Assembly (NCBI GenBank): GCA_900545835.1
Contig: URBB01000053.1
Span: 1-12,862 of the forward strand
From: an uncultured Collinsella sp.
GTDB lineage: Bacteria; Actinomycetota; Coriobacteriia; Coriobacteriales; Coriobacteriaceae
Reading direction: 5' to 3'
Length of the DNA stretch: 12,862 nucleotides
The translations under genes and the position numbers were made by a program. The notes under the pieces were generated by a model. It had not been told where the DNA came from and ran no database searches. It saw only the letters and a list, made by a program, of their open reading frames with translations. This document shows positions 6,155-10,677 of this stretch, in pieces (the stretch's first letter is position 1; each line of letters begins with the position of its first letter).

Positions 6155-7123
6155 ATGAACGAGTCATATCGCCTGGGTGAGCAATCGATTATTGCCTATC
6201 TTCAGCGACTTGCGAATGGCATCTCGACCGCCGAACTCGATGTTGCCGCGCTGCCTGCTGAGCTGCGCGCCGTTGGCGAGCAACTGCAAAAGACGCATGC
6301 CATCCTGCAACAAGAGCGCCGGCTGCTTGAGAGCAACGCCTATATCGACCCGCTCACCAACTTGGGCAACCGCGGCGGACTCGACCGTCACGTCGAGCAA
6401 CTCTGGCACAAAGGTGACCCCTTCACCTGCGCCTATATTGACATCGACCATCTCAAACATTGCAATGATAGGTTTGGCCACGCCGAAGGCAATCGCTATA
6501 TTCTGAGCATCTGCCGCACGCTCTCCGAAACCATGGAGCACGATGAGATGCTGTTCCGCATCGGTGGAGACGAGTTTGTGCTCATCTCGCTCTCCGCAAA
6601 CGAGACCGAACTCGAGCAGCGCTTGGAGCGGGTACGTGCCGGGCTGATCGAGGCGCGCTCAGGTGGCAAGGCGCCCATGATCGCCAGCTTTAGCTTTGGC
6701 TGCTCGCGCGTCGATCCACTTGCCGGCGACACGCGTCGCCAGATGACGATGGATGCCGATCGCAAGATGTATCGCTATAAGCTTATGCATCGTGTACAGC
6801 AACCGAAAGACAATGACGCGCCGCAACGCCCAATCGTCGATCAGCTTCCCTGCAACGACCGGGTGTTCCAAGCGATCTCCATGAGCTCCGAGACGCGCTA
6901 TCCGTTCATCCTTAACCTCGATACGGGAGAATCGCAATGGTCGGTTAACGCCGTGCGCGATTTTGACCTGCCCTCCCAGCACCCTTTTAACTCACTCGAC
7001 ATGTGGCTCGCCCGCGTTCATCCCGAGGACCGCGACAACGCACGCGCCGAGCTCGACATGGTGATAAACGGCACGTGGCACTTCCACTACATGCAGTATC
7101 GCGTAATGGATGCCACCGGATAA
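6155..7123 (+). CDS. GGDEF-PAS protein, 5' part of gene with in-frame stop
   Basis: Diguanylate cyclase related to the preceding gene. From the ATG at 6155 (AAGGAGG at 6139-6145, 9 bases upstream; a TTG at 6128 lies before this site and is rejected) the protein has a 60-residue helical N-terminus with a likely coiled coil (VGEQLQKTHAILQQERRLLES), an intact GGDEF domain with DPLTNLGNRGGL, YIDIDHLKHCNDRFGH and IGGDEF (GGDEF at 137-141), then a PAS_3 domain (LARVHPEDRDNARAEL, MQYRVMDATG). It stops at a TAA (7121-7123) inside the PAS domain, at the exact point where the paralogue reads GDYVLC. The 322-residue product would keep a complete GGDEF domain and could be active, but with a broken sensor. 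No RxxD inhibitory site. Confidence 0.85.
   Translation: MNESYRLGEQSIIAYLQRLANGISTAELDVAALPAELRAVGEQLQKTHAILQQERRLLESNAYIDPLTNLGNRGGLDRHVEQLWHKGDPFTCAYIDIDHLKHCNDRFGHAEGNRYILSICRTLSETMEHDEMLFRIGGDEFVLISLSANETELEQRLERVRAGLIEARSGGKAPMIASFSFGCSRVDPLAGDTRRQMTMDADRKMYRYKLMHRVQQPKDNDAPQRPIVDQLPCNDRVFQAISMSSETRYPFILNLDTGESQWSVNAVRDFDLPSQHPFNSLDMWLARVHPEDRDNARAELDMVINGTWHFHYMQYRVMDATG
7121..7123 (+). other. In-frame TAA interrupting the second GGDEF gene
   Basis: The TAA at 7121-7123 is followed in the same frame by YVLCDCTGYRLDGTD, which continues the PAS domain just as GDYVLCRARGFRIDGDG does in the upstream paralogue. A single G-to-T change of GAA would create it. Recoding is unlikely: TAA is neither a selenocysteine nor a pyrrolysine codon. 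Confidence 0.9.
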
Positions 7124-7126
7124 TAC

Positions 7127-7684
7127 GTGCTTTGCGACTGCACGGGCTACCGTTTGGACGGCACCGATACCGAGCCCAGCATGTATGTGGGCATTATCAT
7201 CAACCGAAGCTTGGCAGATACGACCGACTCGGTAACGGGCCTGGGCGATGTCCACGCCCTGGTCAACGCTATTGGAGAGATGCGCCGCGTGGCGCGCGAG
7301 GCAGGCTTTATTGCCATTAAGGTCGACGATATCGCTGAGGTCAATGCCCGCTTTGGCTTTGATGCGGGCGACCGTGTTTTGGCAGAAAGCGCTGCCTGCC
7401 TCATGGATTGTTCGCGCGGCAAGGGTCGCCTGTTCCGCTCGACGGGACCGACGTTCGCGGCGCTTTTCGACGACTTTGATCCCGAAGAGACCGACGCGAT
7501 CGCAGAAGAAATCGAGCGGTTCCTGGGTTCTCCCGTGCTCATCGGCTCGCTTGAATATCAGCCACCCATTCGTGTGGCGACACTTCATCTGGACGCTGTC
7601 GATCGACAGCCCGTTTCCATTTTGAACGAGCTCAAAGCGTTGCTCGGGAAAGCCGTGCAGGTGCCAGGTACCAAACTGGATTAG
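7127..7684 (+). pseudogene. PAS end plus degenerate GGDEF, 3' part of interrupted gene
   Basis: In frame with the preceding part, so the intact gene would be 6155-7684 (509 residues). Encodes the last strands of the PAS domain (YVLCDCTGYRLDG, YVGIIINRSLADT) and a degenerate GGDEF domain with VTGLGDVHALVNAI, IKVDDIAEVNARFGFDAGDRVLAE, and RSTGPTFAAL in the place of the GGDEF loop, so it cannot be a cyclase by itself. Unlike the upstream paralogue there is no third GGDEF-like or EAL domain; the frame ends at a proper TAG. The GTG at 7127 lacks a ribosome binding site, so independent translation is improbable. Confidence 0.8.
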
Positions 7685-7712
7685 CGCCGCGCCCGCGCCG
7701 CCTCCCCCATCG

Positions 7713-7721
7713 TGCGATAAT
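7713..7721 (+). promoter_or_regulatory. Possible extended -10 promoter
   Basis: TG-C-GATAAT at 7713-7721 resembles an extended -10 element, 37 bases before the ATG of the flavoprotein gene, in a 74-base gap. No -35 match is visible upstream in the GC-rich stretch, which is tolerated for extended -10 promoters. CCTCTGC (7722-7728) can pair with GCAGAGG (7743-7749), which overlaps the ribosome binding site, but its left arm may fall before the transcript start. Confidence 0.35.
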
Positions 7722-7758
7722 CCTCTGCAGAAGTCACCAAAAGCAGAGGGAGTTTGTG

Positions 7759-8382
7759 ATGAAGGTTCTTTTAGTCAATGGCAGCCCCAAGGCAAACGGC
7801 AACACCGCCCGCGCACTCGCCGAGGTCGCCGAGCAGCTCAATACCGAAGGCATTGATACCGAGGTGTTTCAGCTGGGCGCCAAGCCCATTCGCGACTGCA
7901 TCGGCTGCGGTCAGTGCGGCAAACTTGGCGGTCGCTGTACCTTTGACGACGACGTGGTGAACGAGCTCATCGCTGCCGCCGAGCAGGCCGACGGTTTTGT
8001 CTTTGGCTCGCCCGTCTACTACGCGCACCCCAGCGGCCGCATCCTTTCGGCCCTCGATCGCGCCTTCTATGCAGGCGGGCATGCCTTTGAGCACAAACCC
8101 GGCGCCGCAGTCGCCGTCGCCCGTCGCGGCGGCACGTCGACCACCTTCGATGTGCTCAACAAGTACTTCACCATTAAGCAAATGCCCGTGGTTGCCTCCA
8201 CCTACTGGAACAACGTGTTTGGCCGCGTGCCCGGCGACGCCGATGGGGATGCCGAGGGCCTTGCCACCATGCGAAACATCGGCAAAAACATGGCCTGGCT
8301 CCTGCGCTGCATCGAGGCAGGACAGGCCGCCGGTATCAACGCACCCGAAGCCGATCGTGCAACGACCAACTTCATTCGATAG
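7759..8382 (+). CDS. Flavodoxin-fold NAD(P)H:FMN oxidoreductase with Cys motif (iron-sulfur flavoprotein-like)
   Basis: A 207-residue protein of the NADPH-dependent FMN reductase/flavodoxin-like superfamily. NGSPKANGNT (7-16) is the FMN phosphate loop; FGSPVYYAHPSGRILSALDR is the second FMN-contact region with the conserved SP-Y; the domain ends with a helical C-terminus. The cysteines C47-X2-C50-X2-C53-X6-C60 match the compact CX2CX2CX4-7C pattern of iron-sulfur flavoproteins, so a 4Fe-4S cluster close to FMN is possible; electron donor and substrate are unknown. I chose the ATG at 7759 because AGAGGGAG (7745-7752) lies 6 bases upstream, which is too close for the GTG at 7756. The next gene starts 12 bases after its stop, so the two probably share a transcript. 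Confidence 0.88.
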   Translation: MKVLLVNGSPKANGNTARALAEVAEQLNTEGIDTEVFQLGAKPIRDCIGCGQCGKLGGRCTFDDDVVNELIAAAEQADGFVFGSPVYYAHPSGRILSALDRAFYAGGHAFEHKPGAAVAVARRGGTSTTFDVLNKYFTIKQMPVVASTYWNNVFGRVPGDADGDAEGLATMRNIGKNMAWLLRCIEAGQAAGINAPEADRATTNFIR

Positions 8383-8394
8383 AACGGCGGGGCC

Positions 8395-8736
8395 ATGAAT
8401 ATTCAAATCTTCGGGACTAAGAAGTCGTTCGACACCAAGAAGGCCCAGCGCTTCTTCAAAGAGCGCCGCATTAAGGTGCAGTTTATTGACCTTAAGGAAA
8501 AGGAGATGAGCAAGGGCGAGCTCACGAGCGTGATGCAGGCGGTCGGCGGTATCGACAAACTGCTCAACCCCAAAGCCAAGGACGAGGAGATGCTCACGCT
8601 CATCCAGCACCTCACCCCTAGCCAGCGCTTCGACAAGCTGCTCGAGAACCAGCAGGTTCTAGCCGAGCCCATCGTGCGTAACGGCAAAAAGGCCACCGTC
8701 GGTTATTGCCCCGATGTATGGGGAGCCTGGGAGTAG
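8395..8736 (+). CDS. ArsC/Spx-family thioredoxin-fold protein, active-site Cys replaced by Ser
   Basis: A 113-residue protein of the ArsC/YffB/Spx superfamily (annotated in many genomes as arsenate reductase family protein). N-terminal strand and loop IQIFGTKKSFDTKKAQRFF is the active-site region, followed by KVQFIDLKEKEMSKGEL, VGGIDKLLNPKAKD, and the conserved cis-proline segment LAEPIVRNGKKATVGY. In YffB and ArsC the active-site loop carries Cys (GIKNCDT in YffB); here Ser11 (codon TCG) occupies that place, and the only cysteine in the protein is in GYCPDVW near the C-terminus. It is therefore unlikely to reduce arsenate by the usual chemistry. There are no ars genes nearby. Ribosome binding site is weak (GGCGGGG). 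Likely cotranscribed with the upstream flavoprotein. Confidence 0.85.
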   Translation: MNIQIFGTKKSFDTKKAQRFFKERRIKVQFIDLKEKEMSKGELTSVMQAVGGIDKLLNPKAKDEEMLTLIQHLTPSQRFDKLLENQQVLAEPIVRNGKKATVGYCPDVWGAWE

Positions 8737-8822
8737 CCTGTGTTATTTGCCGGCGCGTGGGTATAAGAGCAGGCGTTTGGCATAAGATTTAACTGTAAGC
8801 CATGTCTAACAAAGGAGGGCAC

Positions 8823-9953
8823 ATGCCCAACAAACCCGTGAAGATCATCATGCTTACCGGATACCTCGGTGCCGGCAAGACCACGCTGCTCAACCACATC
8901 CTCGCTAACGACGGCGGCATCCGCGCCGCCGTGATCGTCAACGATATCGGCGAGATCAACGTCGACGCCAGCCTTATCGCCGACGGCGGCCTTTCCGAGA
9001 CCGACGACCTCATCCCGCTCACCAACGGCTGCATCTGTTGCACGCTTTCGGATGACCTGGCCAACCAGCTGCAGGGCATCGCCGATTCGGGCGATTTCGA
9101 TTACATCATCATCGAGGCCTCGGGCATTTGCGAGCCCATCCCCATCGCCTACACCATCTCGAGCTTCTGCGACGAGGCCAAGGTGGGCGGTCAGCCCAAG
9201 CTTGCACTCGACAACATCGTGGCTGTGGTCGATTGCGCCCGCATGTACGACGAGTTCAACGGCGGCCGCGACCTGTTGGCCGAGGATATCGACGAGGACG
9301 ACATCGAGAGCCTGCTCATCCAGCAAATCGAGTTCTGTTCCACGCTAATTCTCAACAAGACCGATACCGTAAGCCCTGAGCAGATCGCCGAGCTCAAGGC
9401 CATCGTGCGCAGCCTGCAGAAGGACGCCGTGATCGTCGAGGCCCAAAACGGCGAGGTTCCCATGGAGGAACTGCTCGATACCGACCGCTTCGACTTTATG
9501 CGCGCCTATAACTCCGCCGCCTGGATCGAGGCCATGGAGCACCCCGAGGAGCACGACGACCCCGAGGTGCTCGAGTACGACATCGAGACCTTTGTGTACT
9601 CGCGCCGCAAGCCGTTTGACCTGCAGAAGTTCACCGATTTTGTTGAGCAGGAGTGGCCCGACGAGGTCATCCGCGTCAAGGGTCCGCTGTGGCAGACCGG
9701 CGATCCGGACATGTGCTACATGTTCGAGCAGGCCGGCCACCAGATGCGCCTGATGGAGAACGGCCTGTTTGTTGACTCGGCGCCCGAGGGCGAGAAGCAG
9801 AAGATCATCGACGAGAACCCCGAGATCATGCAAATTTGGAACGACGAGACGGGCGACCGCATGACGAGCCTGTGCATCATCGGCCGTCACATGGACAAGG
9901 ATGCGCTCATCGCCTCCCTCGATGCCTGCCTGACCGACTGGCACCGCGCCTAG
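8823..9953 (+). CDS. CobW/COG0523 (ZNG1-like) metal-chaperone GTPase
   Basis: G3E-family GTPase of 376 residues that binds a metal ion and uses GTP hydrolysis to hand it to a client (zinc, cobalt, nickel or other; the client cannot be told here). The Walker A GYLGAGKT is at 13-20, the switch region VNDIGEINVDA follows, the diagnostic CxCC metal motif GCICC is at 69-73, and the guanine-specificity NKTD is at 178-181. A CobW C-terminal domain spans about 255-375 (VYSRRKPFD, WPDEVIRVKG, SLCIIGRHMDKDAL). No histidine-rich stretch is present. The ATG at 8823 follows AAAGGAGGG (8811-8819) at 4 bases, rather close; an ATG at 8802 in frame adds seven residues but places this Shine-Dalgarno inside the gene. 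No Zur-type box (TGATAATNATTATCA-like) was seen in the 86-base upstream gap. Confidence 0.92.
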   Translation: MPNKPVKIIMLTGYLGAGKTTLLNHILANDGGIRAAVIVNDIGEINVDASLIADGGLSETDDLIPLTNGCICCTLSDDLANQLQGIADSGDFDYIIIEASGICEPIPIAYTISSFCDEAKVGGQPKLALDNIVAVVDCARMYDEFNGGRDLLAEDIDEDDIESLLIQQIEFCSTLILNKTDTVSPEQIAELKAIVRSLQKDAVIVEAQNGEVPMEELLDTDRFDFMRAYNSAAWIEAMEHPEEHDDPEVLEYDIETFVYSRRKPFDLQKFTDFVEQEWPDEVIRVKGPLWQTGDPDMCYMFEQAGHQMRLMENGLFVDSAPEGEKQKIIDENPEIMQIWNDETGDRMTSLCIIGRHMDKDALIASLDACLTDWHRA

Positions 9954-9992
9954 GTTTATCCAAGCGGGCATTTTTCCGCCTACGTAACCGCC

Positions 9993-10027
9993 AAACCACC
10001 ACGAAGGTACCCTTCGTGGTGGTTTTT
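9993..10027 (+). terminator. Intrinsic terminator after the CobW-family gene
   Basis: A perfect 15-bp stem, AAACCACCACGAAGG (9993-10007) with CCTTCGTGGTGGTTT (10011-10025), a 3-base loop (TAC) and a T-run from 10023 to 10027. The best intrinsic terminator in the window. It ends only 11 bases before the trmL Shine-Dalgarno, so no full promoter fits between it and trmL. Confidence 0.95.
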
Positions 10028-10048
10028 CATTCTGAGCCAAGGAGATTC

Positions 10049-10648
10049 ATGTTCAATATCGTGCTGTATGCGCCCGAGATTCCGGCCAATACGGGCAATA
10101 TCGGCCGCACCTGCGTGGTCACCGGCGCCCGCCTGCATCTGGTGGAGCCATTGGGCTTTTCGCTCGACGACAAGACGGTACGTCGCGCCGGTCTGGGCTA
10201 CTGGCAAAACTTGGACGTGACGACCTATGCCGGCTGGGAGGATTTCCTTGCGCGCAACGACCTCTCCCCCGCCGACGAGCGCCTGCACTTGCTGACCAAA
10301 AAGGCGCGCCGTACCTATGCGCAGAGTACCTACCGTGATGGCGACTACTTGGTCTTTGGCAGCGAGAGCTCGGGCATTCCCGAGCCACTGCTTGCCGCGG
10401 CGCCCGAGCGTTGCGAGCGCATCCCCATGCTGCGCGATTGCGACTCACTCGATAACGCCGAGGCTTGGGAAGCTCACGAGGAATCGCTGGGGCATACCGA
10501 GGACAGCCACGAGGCCATCCTTCAACAGGATATCTGCGGCAACTTCGTCAACCCGGACGACTACCGCATCAGCGCACTCAACCTCTCCAACAGCGCCGCC
10601 ATCGTCCTCTACGAAGCCCTGCGCCAAACGGGCTTTCCGGGAATGTGA
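10049..10648 (+). CDS. trmL: tRNA (cytidine(34)-2'-O)-methyltransferase TrmL
   Basis: SPOUT-class methyltransferase that methylates the 2'-OH of the wobble nucleotide 34 in tRNA-Leu isoacceptors with SAM. Landmarks: PEIPANTGNIGRTC (9-22), LVEPLGFSLDDKTVRRAGLGYW, FGSESSGIP (motif 2), RIPM (124-127), and the knot-forming motif 3 LNLSNSAAIVLYEALRQTGF (from 177). The usual protein is about 155 residues; this one is 199 because some 42 extra residues lie between RIPM and LNLSNS. The ATG at 10049 has AAGGAG (10039-10044) 4 bases upstream; longer in-frame starts run through the previous gene and terminator and are rejected. Its stop overlaps the arm of a hairpin shared with the convergent uvrA-like gene. 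Confidence 0.93.
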   Translation: MFNIVLYAPEIPANTGNIGRTCVVTGARLHLVEPLGFSLDDKTVRRAGLGYWQNLDVTTYAGWEDFLARNDLSPADERLHLLTKKARRTYAQSTYRDGDYLVFGSESSGIPEPLLAAAPERCERIPMLRDCDSLDNAEAWEAHEESLGHTEDSHEAILQQDICGNFVNPDDYRISALNLSNSAAIVLYEALRQTGFPGM

Positions 10649-10675
10649 CAAAGGGACTATCACTTTGTCACATTC
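10641..10675. terminator. Hairpin between convergent trmL and uvrA-like genes
   Basis: Perfect 13-bp inverted repeat GAATGTGACAAAG (10641-10653) and CTTTGTCACATTC (10663-10675) with a 9-base loop. It overlaps the last codons of trmL and ends 2 bases before the stop of the uvrA-like gene. No U-run follows on either strand. The position fits a bidirectional terminator; it could also be one copy of a genome-wide extragenic palindrome. Confidence 0.65.
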
Positions 10676-10677
10676 GG

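Noticed and set aside
7121..7123. Stop-codon recoding (readthrough) of TAA in the second GGDEF gene
   Set aside because: TAA is not used for selenocysteine or pyrrolysine and no recoding element is seen; a GAA-to-TAA change explains it.
8395..8736. Arsenic resistance locus
   Set aside because: The ArsC-like protein lacks the catalytic cysteine and no arsR, arsB or acr3 gene is nearby.
8737..8822. Zur-regulated promoter before the CobW-family gene
   Set aside because: No inverted AT-rich Zur-type operator is visible in the 86 bases; TATAAG and TAAGAT elements are present but without a -35 at normal distance.
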